In this document: piece after piece, positions 1-6,649 of the stretch
Layout of the letters: each line of letters starts with the position of its first letter
How positions within the stretch are numbered: the stretch's first letter is position 1
Assembly (NCBI GenBank): GCA_002320245.1
Contig: DCKD01000004.1
Span: 34,344-46,512 of the forward strand
DNA length: 12,169 nucleotides
Source: Lachnospiraceae bacterium UBA1683
Lineage (GTDB): Bacteria; Bacillota; Clostridia; Lachnospirales; Lachnospiraceae
Reading direction: 5' to 3'
Notes under the pieces: model-generated
Database searches by the model: none
The model's input: the letters and a program-made list of their open reading frames with translations, nothing else
What the model was told of the DNA's origin: nothing
Translations under genes and position numbers: made by a program

Positions 1-1
1 G

Positions 2-634
2 CTTGGCTTTCTGATTGGATTGGAACGGCAGCTAACCGGCCATCCGGCGGGTATTCGTATCAATGTATTGATTTGCATGGGAACCAGTTTCTTTACCTTG
101 TTTCCAATGCTCTATGGCTCGGATCAGGTATTTCGTGTCGGGAGCAGTATTATATCTGGTGTTGGTTTTCTATGCAGCGGTGTGATTTTCAAGGACAGCG
201 GAACAGTACGTGGAATGAATACTGCGGCAACGCTATGGTGTACAGCTGCCATTGGCATTCTTGCAAGTACAGGGATGTATGCAATGGCAATCACCGCCGC
301 TGGTATTTTGATTGTCTCCAACTTAATTCTGCGTCCTCTTGCAAGAAAGTTGAATCCAATCACAGCCGGTGATGAATCTGAAAAACAATATCGTATTTCG
401 GTCACTTGTCAGGAAGATGCAGAGCAGGAAATTCGTCTGTTGCTTATTAACAGCAATCCTTGTAAAACGCTGTACCTGAATAATCTGGAAAGCGGTGATG
501 TTGTTGGTGATAAGGTTGAGATCATTGCGAATTACTGTTCTGCTGGAAAGCCTAAAAACAATGTTTTAGAGGGAATCGTTGGGCAGGCATTGGCAATTCC
601 GGAAGTTGTAAGCGCCGGTTGGGAGGTGTTGTGA
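2..634 (+). CDS. MgtC/SapB family membrane protein, 5'-truncated by the window edge
   Basis: The reading frame is already open at base 2, so the start lies upstream. The visible N-terminus (LGFLIGLERQ, then GHPAGIR) is the signature of the first cytoplasmic loop of MgtC/SapB proteins. Several hydrophobic segments follow, roughly residues 20-38, 45-60, 70-85 and 90-108, including GFLCSGVIF and GMNTAATLW. After about residue 125 comes a soluble ACT-like tail of about 80 residues. MgtC proteins are inner-membrane factors for growth or virulence at low Mg2+ and in some species modulate the F-ATPase; that role is family knowledge. Co-orientation with mgtA downstream supports a Mg2+-stress role here. 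The stop is followed at once by the small ORF at 635, which suggests one transcript. An N-terminal helix is missing only because of the window edge. Confidence 0.9.
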   Translation, partial: LGFLIGLERQLTGHPAGIRINVLICMGTSFFTLFPMLYGSDQVFRVGSSIISGVGFLCSGVIFKDSGTVRGMNTAATLWCTAAIGILASTGMYAMAITAAGILIVSNLILRPLARKLNPITAGDESEKQYRISVTCQEDAEQEIRLLLINSNPCKTLYLNNLESGDVVGDKVEIIANYCSAGKPKNNVLEGIVGQALAIPEVVSAGWEVL

Positions 635-748
635 GTGAAGATAAAAATCAAAGATTACAAACTGGCAATTTTCTTTGCACTTTACTCCGTGTTCACAATA
701 ATATGCGGCTGTTTAAGTTGGATGTTCTCTAAACAGAGAAGCTTCTGA
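635..748 (+). CDS. 37-aa single-pass membrane miniprotein between mgtC-like and DUF3784 genes
   Basis: A GTG start at 635 lies one base after the MgtC-like stop and 9 bases after a GGGAGG ribosome site (621-626). The product begins VKIKIKDYK and has one hydrophobic helix over about residues 10-31 (LAIFFALYSVF, then TIICGC). A basic tail KQRSF ends at TGA 746-748. The lysine-rich N-terminus, single helix and basic tail fit a one-pass membrane peptide. No family is recognised. Tiny membrane peptides that bind Mg2+ transport proteins are known in enterobacteria (MgtR with MgtC, MgtS with MgtA, MgtU), so a similar role is a reasonable inference from position. There is no visible sequence homology. 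An overlapping GTG frame from 631 encodes a hydrophilic peptide and is less convincing. Confidence 0.6.
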   Translation: MKIKIKDYKLAIFFALYSVFTIICGCLSWMFSKQRSF

Positions 749-798
749 GACTGAATAAACTAAAAAATGAAATCAAACATTGGAAGGAGTGAGAAAAT

Positions 799-1110
799 AT
801 GGACTTTACATGTATCTTTTTCGGAGTTCTCTTTACTATTGCAGGCTCCTTGTTTGCCTGTGGAAAAGGATATATTCATCTTTCTGCGTGGAAAAATATG
901 CCACAGGAAGAGAAAGATAAAATTAAAATTCTCCCACTTTGCCGTAACATTGGGGAAGTCATTGCACTTAATGGCATTATCTTTCTGATGAAGGGGCTTT
1001 GGTCAGGATTTTCAAACCACTGGTTTGTGTGTGCGATGATTTCATGGCTAATCGTTGCAGGCTTTGATGTCTGGTATATCGGCAAGAGTAACCGCTATCG
1101 TAATCAATAA
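799..1110 (+). CDS. DUF3784-like small membrane protein
   Basis: This 103-aa protein starts at ATG 799, preceded by GGAAGGAG (782-789) at good spacing. It has three hydrophobic segments, at about residues 3-22, 52-66 and 75-93. Between the first two lies a conserved-looking loop with GKGY, SAWKNMP and QEEKDKI, then LCRNIGE. This layout, with the 'YNxMSxEEKxKYD..KLC' style loop, matches the DUF3784 family of uncharacterised Firmicutes membrane proteins. The family has no established function. Its position between the MgtC-like gene and mgtA makes a role in Mg2+ or envelope homeostasis plausible, but this is inference. The gap to the preceding miniprotein is 50 bases with no terminator, so co-transcription is likely. 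Confidence 0.75.
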   Translation: MDFTCIFFGVLFTIAGSLFACGKGYIHLSAWKNMPQEEKDKIKILPLCRNIGEVIALNGIIFLMKGLWSGFSNHWFVCAMISWLIVAGFDVWYIGKSNRYRNQ

Positions 1111-1116
1111 TCCGCA

Positions 1117-1144
1117 TTGCGGTTTCACATAGATATTTTATAAA
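1117..1144 (+). promoter_or_regulatory. weak candidate promoter upstream of the mgtA leader
   Basis: TTGCGG (1117-1122) and TATAAA (1139-1144) are separated by 16 bases, just upstream of the leader ORF. The -35 matches only moderately. A short CCGC/GCGG hairpin (1112-1122) overlaps it. It could give mgtA its own transcript in addition to read-through from upstream. Confidence 0.3.
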
Positions 1145-1149
1145 ACAGT

Positions 1150-1254
1150 GAGGTGAGAGACATGGACTCTGACGGTAGTCCACGAAGGCAAAGAGCAGCA
1201 CATGGGGATTCGGAGGTTCCGTGTCGCTCATGTGATTGCCCTTGCCTCTACTAA
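1150..1254 (+). promoter_or_regulatory. foldable 5' leader of mgtA (candidate Mg2+-responsive element)
   Basis: Direct pairing is visible. TGGACT (1163-1168) pairs with AGTCCA (1177-1182) around an 8-base loop. AGGCAA (1186-1191) pairs with TTGCCT (1242-1247) and encloses an inner arm, GAGC (1193-1196) with GCTC (1226-1229). The helices overlap the leader ORF, and the enclosing stem ends 12 bases before the mgtA ribosome site. The GGTGAG segment at 1152-1157 superficially recalls the M-box start, but the rest of the M-box consensus is not recognisable, so I do not call it an M-box. No U-tract follows, so control would act on translation or by Rho rather than by an intrinsic terminator. Confidence 0.4.
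1162..1254 (+). CDS. 30-aa leader peptide upstream of mgtA, MgtL-like candidate
   Basis: ATG 1162 follows AGGTGAG (1151-1157) at 4-5 bases. The frame runs 30 codons to TAA 1252-1254, ending 5 bases before the mgtA ribosome site. The peptide starts MDSDGSPRRQR and ends PCRSCDCPCLY. The start parallels enterobacterial MgtL (MEPDPTPLPRRR): acidic residues, proline, then a basic run. In MgtL such acidic/proline N-termini destabilise the translating ribosome at low Mg2+ and switch on mgtA; that mechanism is established only in enterobacteria. Two parts of the ORF can base-pair (see the leader structure), so translation and folding could compete. The four cysteines near the C-terminus are unexplained. 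It is too short to be certain from one sequence; the alternative is a purely structural riboswitch. Confidence 0.55.
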   Translation: MDSDGSPRRQRAAHGDSEVPCRSCDCPCLY

Positions 1255-1274
1255 AATTCAAGGAGGTAAGACCA

Positions 1275-4040
1275 ATGAACGAGAAAGAAAACCGCATGGC
1301 TGTTCGTCAGATTGTCGAAAAGACAGTCATCCGTGATGAACAGAACCGCCGCATTCAATTTGCGGCAACCAATCCCATTAAGGAGGTTTTGAAAAACCTT
1401 CATACCACACTTCGGGGATTAGATGCAGAAGCAGTACCTGTAAGCCGTACCAAATATGGTACCAATAAGGTAACACATGAAAAAAAGAAGTCCTTGGCAA
1501 AACGGCTGGCCAGTGCGTTTATCAACCCTTTTACAGCCATTCTGTTTTGTCTGGCACTGGTATCAACCATTACAGATATGATTCTACCTTATTTTTCTCT
1601 GTTTGGCAGTGTGCCGGAGGATTTTGACTGTCTGACGGTAGTTATCATTTTAACGATGGTATTCATTTCGGGTACGCTTCGGTTTGTTCAGGAATCCAGA
1701 AGTGGAAATGCAGCAGAGAAGTTGTTAGCCATGATTACGACCACTTGCACCGTTACTCGTAGGAACCAAGAAAAAATAGAAATTCCTATGGATGATTTGG
1801 TGGTTGGAGATATTGTACATCTGTCTGCCGGAGACATGATTCCGGCGGATGTGCGTATTTTGGATGCGAAGGATTTGTTTGTCAGTCAGGCAAGTCTTAC
1901 TGGTGAGAGTGAACCCATTGAAAAAACACCCAATGTGAGCGCACAGAAAGAGAGCGTGACCGATTACACAAACATTGCTTTTATGGGGAGTAATGTAATT
2001 TCTGGCAGCGCAACTGCCGTTGTTGTTTGTGTTGGCGATCATACTCTGTTTGGCTCCATGGCATCCGCAGTTGCCGGAGAAGCGGTTGAAACAAGCTTTA
2101 CCAAGGGTGTCAACGCCGTTTCTTGGGTGCTGATTCGTTTTATGCTCGTCATGGTTCCGCTGGTGTTCTTCGTCAACGGCATCACCAAGGGCGACTGGTT
2201 GGAGGCCTTCTTATTCGGCATTTCTATTGCTGTCGGTTTGACACCGGAAATGCTGCCGATGATTGTAACAACCTGTCTTGCGAAAGGTGCTGTTTCCATG
2301 AGCAAAAAGCAGACAATCGTTAAAAACCTCAATTCCATTCAGAACTTCGGTGCTATTGATATTCTCTGCACCGACAAGACTGGCACGCTGACCCAGGATA
2401 AGGTTGTGCTGGAATACCACCTGAATGTAAATGGCGAGGACGATACGCGAGTACTGCGTCACGCTTACCTCAATAGTTACTTCCAGACTGGCTATAAAAA
2501 CCTGATGGATTTGGCAATTATCCATAAGACGGAGGAAGAAGAAGCCGCAGATTCGCGTCTCATTGACCTGTCCGAAAACTATGTAAAGGTAGACGAGATT
2601 CCTTTTGACTTCACACGTCGCCGTCTGACTACTGTGGTACAGGATAAAAAGGGCAAGACCCAAATGGTAACAAAAGGTGCTGTGGAAGAAATGCTCTCTA
2701 TTTGTGCGTTTGCGGAGTGTGATGGAGGAATACAGCCTCTGACTGATGACGTTCGTTGCCGGATTCTGGAGACAGTGGATGATCTTAACGACAAGGGGTT
2801 TCGCGTTCTGGCAATTGCGCAGAAAAGCAATCCGTCCCCAGTTGGCGCATTTGGTGTCAAAGATGAGTGTGACATGGTGCTGATTGGATATCTGGCATTC
2901 CTTGATCCTCCAAAAGAATCTACTGCGGATGCTATTAAGGCTTTGAAAGACCACGGTGTTACCACCAAGATTTTGACTGGTGATAACGACAAAGTGACTC
3001 GTACCATCTGTAAGCAGGTGGGGCTGAAGGTTCGCAATATGCTTCTCGGTTCTGATTTGGAACACATGAGCGATGTAGAGCTTGCAAGAGCGGCAGAGTC
3101 TACAGATGTATTTGCAAAGCTGACTCCCGATCAGAAAGCCCGTGTGGTTTCTGTTCTCCGTGAAAACGGTCATACGGTCGGTTTCATGGGTGACGGTATC
3201 AACGACGCAGCAGCTATGAAAGCTGCCGACATTGGCATTTCGGTGGATACCGCCGTGGATGTGGCAAAGGAATCTGCCGACATCATTCTGCTGGAAAAAG
3301 ACCTGATGGTTTTGGAACAGGGCATCATTGAGGGACGTAAAACTTATGCCAACATGATTAAGTACATTAAAATGACCGCATCATCCAACTTCGGCAATAT
3401 GTTCTCGGTGTTGGCGGCTTCTGCGCTGCTGCCGTTCCTGCCGATGATGAGCGTGCACTTGATCTTCCTGAACCTGATTTACGACCTGTCCTGCACGGCA
3501 ATTCCTTGGGACAATGTGGATGAGGAGTTCATTGCCAAACCACGTAAATGGGATGCTTCCAGTGTTGGAAGTTTTATGATCTGGATTGGGCCAACCAGCT
3601 CCATCTTCGATTTTACAACCTATATTTTCATGTACTTTGTATTCTGCCCGTTGTTCGTATCGAACGGTGTGTTGTTCAATGATTTGCCCGCCCATTTCAG
3701 CGGTGCAGAGCTGGCAACGCTTCAGGCGCAGTATATCGGGATGTTCCAAGCCGGATGGTTCGTGGAATCTATGTGGAGCCAGACGTTGGTCATTCACATG
3801 ATTCGTACTCCGAAGCTGCCTTTCATTCAGAGTCGTGCGTCCGCTCCGGTGACTTTGCTCACAATGACAGGAATTACGGTTCTGACCATTATTCCGTTTA
3901 CTGTGTTTGGAACTATGCTGGGATTTGTTGCATTGCCTGCAACATACTTTGCTTATCTGATCCCATGTATTCTGATGTATATGATTCTGGCAACAAGTTT
4001 GAAAAAAGCCTATGTCCGTCATTTCGGCGAACTGCTCTAA
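1275..4040 (+). CDS. mgtA: magnesium-translocating P-type ATPase (type IIIB)
   Basis: This 921-aa ATP-driven Mg2+ importer of the cytoplasmic membrane is close to the roughly 900 aa usual for MgtA. A cytoplasmic N-terminus of about 80 residues precedes TM1 (about 86-108) and TM2 (about 119-136). The actuator TGES is at 209-212. The M4 motif PEMLP at 324-328 is typical of MgtA/MgtB. The phosphorylated Asp is D367 in DKTGTLT. The hinge GDGIND is at 639-644. M5 carries SSNFGNMFSVL and M6 carries LIYDLS with PWDNVD, both MgtA-type, followed by C-terminal helices to RHFGELL. The frame extends 13 codons upstream to TTG 1236, but ATG 1275 has AAGGAGGT (1260-1267) at 7 bases and is the true start. 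Regulation is probably by the leader ORF or RNA just upstream. No key residue is missing. Confidence 0.96.
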   Translation: MNEKENRMAVRQIVEKTVIRDEQNRRIQFAATNPIKEVLKNLHTTLRGLDAEAVPVSRTKYGTNKVTHEKKKSLAKRLASAFINPFTAILFCLALVSTITDMILPYFSLFGSVPEDFDCLTVVIILTMVFISGTLRFVQESRSGNAAEKLLAMITTTCTVTRRNQEKIEIPMDDLVVGDIVHLSAGDMIPADVRILDAKDLFVSQASLTGESEPIEKTPNVSAQKESVTDYTNIAFMGSNVISGSATAVVVCVGDHTLFGSMASAVAGEAVETSFTKGVNAVSWVLIRFMLVMVPLVFFVNGITKGDWLEAFLFGISIAVGLTPEMLPMIVTTCLAKGAVSMSKKQTIVKNLNSIQNFGAIDILCTDKTGTLTQDKVVLEYHLNVNGEDDTRVLRHAYLNSYFQTGYKNLMDLAIIHKTEEEEAADSRLIDLSENYVKVDEIPFDFTRRRLTTVVQDKKGKTQMVTKGAVEEMLSICAFAECDGGIQPLTDDVRCRILETVDDLNDKGFRVLAIAQKSNPSPVGAFGVKDECDMVLIGYLAFLDPPKESTADAIKALKDHGVTTKILTGDNDKVTRTICKQVGLKVRNMLLGSDLEHMSDVELARAAESTDVFAKLTPDQKARVVSVLRENGHTVGFMGDGINDAAAMKAADIGISVDTAVDVAKESADIILLEKDLMVLEQGIIEGRKTYANMIKYIKMTASSNFGNMFSVLAASALLPFLPMMSVHLIFLNLIYDLSCTAIPWDNVDEEFIAKPRKWDASSVGSFMIWIGPTSSIFDFTTYIFMYFVFCPLFVSNGVLFNDLPAHFSGAELATLQAQYIGMFQAGWFVESMWSQTLVIHMIRTPKLPFIQSRASAPVTLLTMTGITVLTIIPFTVFGTMLGFVALPATYFAYLIPCILMYMILATSLKKAYVRHFGELL

Positions 4041-4052
4041 GGAGGTGCAATG

Positions 4053-4220
4053 ATGAACTGGAAAGAACTTTGGATGACCCTTTTCGGAACTACCGAATGG
4101 CTTGGTCTTAATATCGGTTTTTGGGTGGCTATGGCAGTTGTGTTACTGATTGTCATTATAATGAATGTAGTGTTTTGGTCTATGAAGCCAAAAGCAGACG
4201 CAAAAGAGCCTTATAAATAA
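4053..4220 (+). CDS. 55-aa single-pass membrane miniprotein downstream of mgtA
   Basis: GGAGG at 4041-4045, directly after the mgtA stop, serves two adjacent ATGs, at 4050 (4-base spacing) and 4053 (7-base spacing). I chose 4053 for spacing; starting at 4050 adds one Met. The product starts MNWKELWMTLFG, an amphipathic Trp-rich stretch. It has one strong helix at about residues 22-43 (WVAMAVVLLIVIIMNVVFW) and a charged tail KPKADAKEPYK ending at TAA 4218-4220. No named family is recognised. The 12-base gap to mgtA implies translation from the same mRNA. By analogy with MgtS and MgtU it may bind and stabilise or tune the ATPase. That is inference from position and topology, not homology. Confidence 0.7.
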   Translation: MNWKELWMTLFGTTEWLGLNIGFWVAMAVVLLIVIIMNVVFWSMKPKADAKEPYK

Positions 4221-4240
4221 GATGGCAGTATGAATGAAGC

Positions 4241-4278
4241 AAGGGAGATACACAATTTTTTATTGTGGAATCTCCCTT
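4241..4278 (+). terminator. hairpin terminator of the mgt operon
   Basis: AAGGGAGAT (4241-4249) pairs with ATCTCCCTT (4270-4278), and CACAAT with ATTGTG inside, around a TTTTT loop. The stem has 15 pairs with a small internal bulge. The following DNA is T-rich but lacks a clean U-run, so efficiency is uncertain. Confidence 0.65.
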
Positions 4279-4283
4279 ATCTA

Positions 4284-4508
4284 TTATCATCATATCAAGG
4301 CTCATTCAATTGTGGTAATTTCGTGGTAAAATAAGTGTTTTTTACCATTGAATTACTTATAAATGCTGTATTTAAGCGGATAATCGGGAGTTATTGTACT
4401 ATTTTACTTTATTTTATTTCTTACAGCTTAGTATAACAAGACTAGTTTATATTCAAAAATCCAGTGAGATAAAGGAACAAGGCGGAGCCGAGACGCCGTA
4501 GGGCAGTC
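4284..4508. other. AT-rich intergenic relic with paired GTGGTAA repeats
   Basis: No gene is seen. GTGGTAA occurs at 4312-4318 and 4323-4329, 11 bases start to start. The second copy can pair with TTTACCA at 4341-4347. The same repeat geometry occurs at the left end of the tRNA-Leu element at 5647-5666, where it is interpreted as integrase arm sites. A lost element end is therefore possible. From about 4430 to 4508 the DNA, with GGCG/CGCC inverted repeats, replaces the expected 3' half of the group II intron. Confidence 0.35.
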
Positions 4509-4989
4509 CTTATTGTTACACGCTTTCCTTACTACTTCCAGTGCCTGTTTTGCATTTCGTTTCGGTCGAAATCCGTAGGAACAACCTCTAAAGTCAGCTT
4601 CGAATACTGGCTCTATGGCTATCTTTGTCGCCATCTGCACGATTCTGTCCTTGACCGTTAGTATTCCAAGAGATCTTTCACTTCCATCTGGTTTTGGTAT
4701 CATAACTCGTTTTACTGGGGATTGGCTTATACATGCCATTAACCAGTTCTGTCCTGATATCTGTCAGATATTTCTCAATTCCGATTGATTCAATATCTTC
4801 GATTCTGATACCGTCTACTCCACCAGAACCTTTGTTAGCTTTTACTCGTTTCCATGCTTCAAAAAGCACATCTTCCCGATATACTTTATCGTAAAGTGCA
4901 TGGAATCTTCGGCTATCACATTTCTTGGCTGTCAGATATAGTTTGTTTTGAAGCTGTCGAACTTTTTCTTTGGAGTTATTAGTCTGCAT
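4509..4989 (-). pseudogene. ltrA: group II intron reverse transcriptase/maturase, frameshifted and truncated
   Basis: The first frame (4989 down to 4678) begins MQTNNSKEKVRQLQ and carries the RT-0/RT-1 region, with AWKRVKANKGSGGVDG. Near 4721 one extra base shifts the frame. The sequence then resumes as SPVKRVMIPKPDGSERSLGI (RT-2) and ends in CSYGFRPKRNAKQALEVVRK, after which the family pattern is lost at about 4509. Intact proteins are about 420-600 aa; about 155 family residues remain. The YADD catalytic block, maturase X domain and any endonuclease domain are missing, so it is inactive. The intact protein would splice its intron RNA and copy it into DNA targets. Confidence 0.9.
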
Positions 4990-5506
4990 GACATTCTCTC
5001 ACTCTTACCCTCTCTACAAACATGAATGAAGCAGGGAACCTTTCCATAAACTGCGTTTTCTTACACAGTCATTATCGGTACTATGTTCCCCTCCGACTCC
5101 CTCCCATTAGAAGAATGATTTCACCAAGCTTATACATCTTCTCTTTACCTTTGGTGACGGGTAGGGTCTCTCCAGTTCCGAACTACACTTTTCATACATA
5201 CCGTTCCTCTATACCGAAGGATTCTTCCGTGCTGCTTTCCAGTTTCTTCACACGTTCCATGGTTTTCGCCCATTTTGCCAAGGCTCAACTTCCCTTTGCT
5301 CTCTTCCGAGACCTTTTTAACGATACGGCAGATTTCACTTTATGTTACGGTCTGCATAATTGCTCGCACTCCTTATCAGAGTTACTTTATCCACTCGCTT
5401 AGCACCCTGAATTACTGCAACGCACCGAGTTTAGCTACACAGCTCACTGGCGATTACTGTGACCGGACTCACACCGGCAAGTGTAGTCCAGCTTTGCTGG
5501 ACACAC
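4509..5506 (-). mobile_element. 3'-truncated group II intron
   Basis: On the - strand a likely 5' boundary GTGTG (5506-5502, fitting GUGYG) follows a T-rich tract. A roughly 515-base structured non-coding part follows, with a segment typical of domain I (GCCGGTGTGAGTCCGG around 5484-5469). Then comes the start of the intron-encoded reverse transcriptase at 4989. Similarity stops near 4509. The remaining RT palm, maturase and domains V and VI are absent, so the intron cannot splice or move by itself. It lies 13 bases past a terminator hairpin (5519-5556), the kind of target used by bacterial class C introns. The class assignment itself is not secure. Confidence 0.75.
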
Positions 5507-5518
5507 GCAAAACAAAAA

Positions 5519-5556
5519 GTGCCTCAAGCCCTCTGTTTACAAGGGTTTGAAGCACC
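5519..5556 (-). terminator. original terminator of the tRNA-Leu transcript, displaced by the element
   Basis: On the - strand GTGCTTCAAACCCT pairs with AGGGCTTGAGGCAC (14 bp, two G-U pairs) around a 10-base loop and is followed by TTTTTGTTTTG. It sits 7 bases past the left copy of the tRNA-Leu 3' end, so before integration it would have ended the tRNA cluster transcript. Confidence 0.75.
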
Positions 5557-5562
5557 TCTCAC

Positions 5563-5588
5563 CAATGCCGCAGACCGGAATCGAACCG
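5563..5588 (-). repeat. left attachment-site repeat: duplicated tRNA-Leu 3' end
   Basis: 26 bases identical to 10500-10525, covering the acceptor 3' strand and much of the T arm of tRNA-Leu. The rest of the tRNA is absent here, so this is the displaced target half left by integration. Confidence 0.88.
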
Positions 5589-5646
5589 TTTTAAGCAATC
5601 ACAAATACTGATAGAAAGGGGCTTTGAGGACTTCATCACGGTCTGG

Positions 5647-5666
5647 GTGTTCAAAAAGTGTTCAAA
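5647..5666. repeat. left pair of GTGTTCAAA repeats (integrase arm-site candidates)
   Basis: GTGTTCAAA occurs at 5647-5655 and 5658-5666, 11 bases start to start. The same word is paired at 10421-10439 at the other end. Short direct repeats inside both element ends are typical arm-type sites of tyrosine integrases. Confidence 0.6.
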
Positions 5667-5691
5667 TGTTTCTCATTCACAAACCGTATTT

Positions 5692-6534
5692 TTACTTGTA
5701 AAATGCTTCAATAGCTTGTGCTAAGAAATCAGCAGTACCTTCACCATATTTCTCATCAGTCATAGACTTAATTCTTTCGTTGCGATAATACTGTGCCTGT
5801 GCCATCATAAAACCTTGTTCTTCTTTTATTTGTGAAAACTGCTTCATAAGTAAGCCATATTCTTCAACAACTTCTTGAACTTCCGAAGAATTTACATCAC
5901 AATTTCTTTTTGCAATTAGTTTTTGCAAAACTGCTTCTATTCGTTTGTTGTAACTGTCAGCTACGTCTTTGCTAATAGGATTGTTGACTACAGATAAATA
6001 TTTTTCTTTTCCTCCATACCACTCAACAACTTTGGCATAGCCTTTTTGCATTTCTTCTGATGAGACTGCCTCAATATAATGCTTTTTCCATTCTTCAACA
6101 CTTCCAAACTCTTTGATAGCAAGTTCTTTCATATTGTCGGGCATATGTTCAAGCATAGTTTGAAACATTTCTTCCACTTCTGTTTTACTGAAAATTGCAA
6201 AATCCATTTTATTCTCTCCTTTCAGAATATCATCAATGCTGGTAATCAGACGTTCCATACGTTCTTTTTTTGCTACCAACATTTTTCTCTGCATTTGCAA
6301 AAGCTGGTTTCTTTCAAGAACCGGGTTATCCATAACAGCTTTGATTTCTTTCAATGGAATATCAAACTCACGGAAAAACAAAACCTGCTGTAATGTTTCC
6401 AATGCCTTATCGTCATAAAGCCGGTATCCCGCATCACTTTTTTCTGTTGGCTTTAACAATCCAATTTCATCATAATAGTGAAGCGTGCGAACGCTGATAC
6501 CTGTTAAATCTGATATTTCTTTTACTGTCCTCAT
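5692..6534 (-). CDS. MerR family transcriptional regulator with TipAS-like domain
   Basis: This 280-aa protein has ATG at 6534 preceded by AGGAGGT at 8 bases. Residues 1-70 form the MerR winged helix (MRTVKEISDLTGISVRTLHY, then GLLKP and GYRLYDD). A charged dimerisation helix spans about 75-108. A C-terminal domain from about 115 to 280 has the pattern of TipAS (PF07739): EEWKKHY near 145, a conserved W-Y-G-G, and QAQYYRNERIKSMTDEKYGE near the end. TipAS domains bind thiopeptides and other hydrophobic compounds and switch on their own and resistance promoters; the ligand here is unknown. Its promoter has a 19-bp MerR-type spacer, so autoregulation is likely. It appears to be accessory cargo of the element, last gene before the left end. 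Confidence 0.9.
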   Translation of the reverse strand: MRTVKEISDLTGISVRTLHYYDEIGLLKPTEKSDAGYRLYDDKALETLQQVLFFREFDIPLKEIKAVMDNPVLERNQLLQMQRKMLVAKKERMERLITSIDDILKGENKMDFAIFSKTEVEEMFQTMLEHMPDNMKELAIKEFGSVEEWKKHYIEAVSSEEMQKGYAKVVEWYGGKEKYLSVVNNPISKDVADSYNKRIEAVLQKLIAKRNCDVNSSEVQEVVEEYGLLMKQFSQIKEEQGFMMAQAQYYRNERIKSMTDEKYGEGTADFLAQAIEAFYK

Positions 6535-6564
6535 AACTGCTGACCTCCTGTTCCTGATAAGATA

Positions 6565-6595
6565 ACTTTAATCTATGACGTTCCGTGAGAGTCAA
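6565..6595 (-). promoter_or_regulatory. MerR-type promoter and operator of the merR gene
   Basis: On the - strand TTGACT (6595-6590) and TAAAGT (6570-6565) are separated by 19 bases. That is the over-long spacer that MerR activators correct by DNA untwisting. The spacer holds an imperfect dyad, ACTCTCACG-GAA-CGTCATAGA. Transcription would begin about 25 bases before the merR ATG. Confidence 0.65.
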
Positions 6596-6649
6596 TAGTT
6601 TTCAGTTCAATAAATTGATTTTTCATCTCGACAAGCTGGTATTTGTAGA

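Noticed and set aside
1150..1254. Canonical M-box or yybP-ykoY riboswitch
   Set aside because: Only the short GGTGAG segment recalls the M-box; the other conserved segments of either class could not be found by eye.
2211..3173. Long - strand open frame of 320 codons inside mgtA
   Set aside because: Antisense shadow of the high-quality mgtA frame; Cys/His/Ser-rich composition without family features.
3381..4022. - strand open frame of 213 codons inside mgtA
   Set aside because: Antisense shadow, rich in His, Gln and Arg, with no ribosome site or recognisable domain.
5022..5550. Two + strand frames across the intron 5' region
   Set aside because: They run antisense to structured group II intron RNA and over the terminator hairpin.
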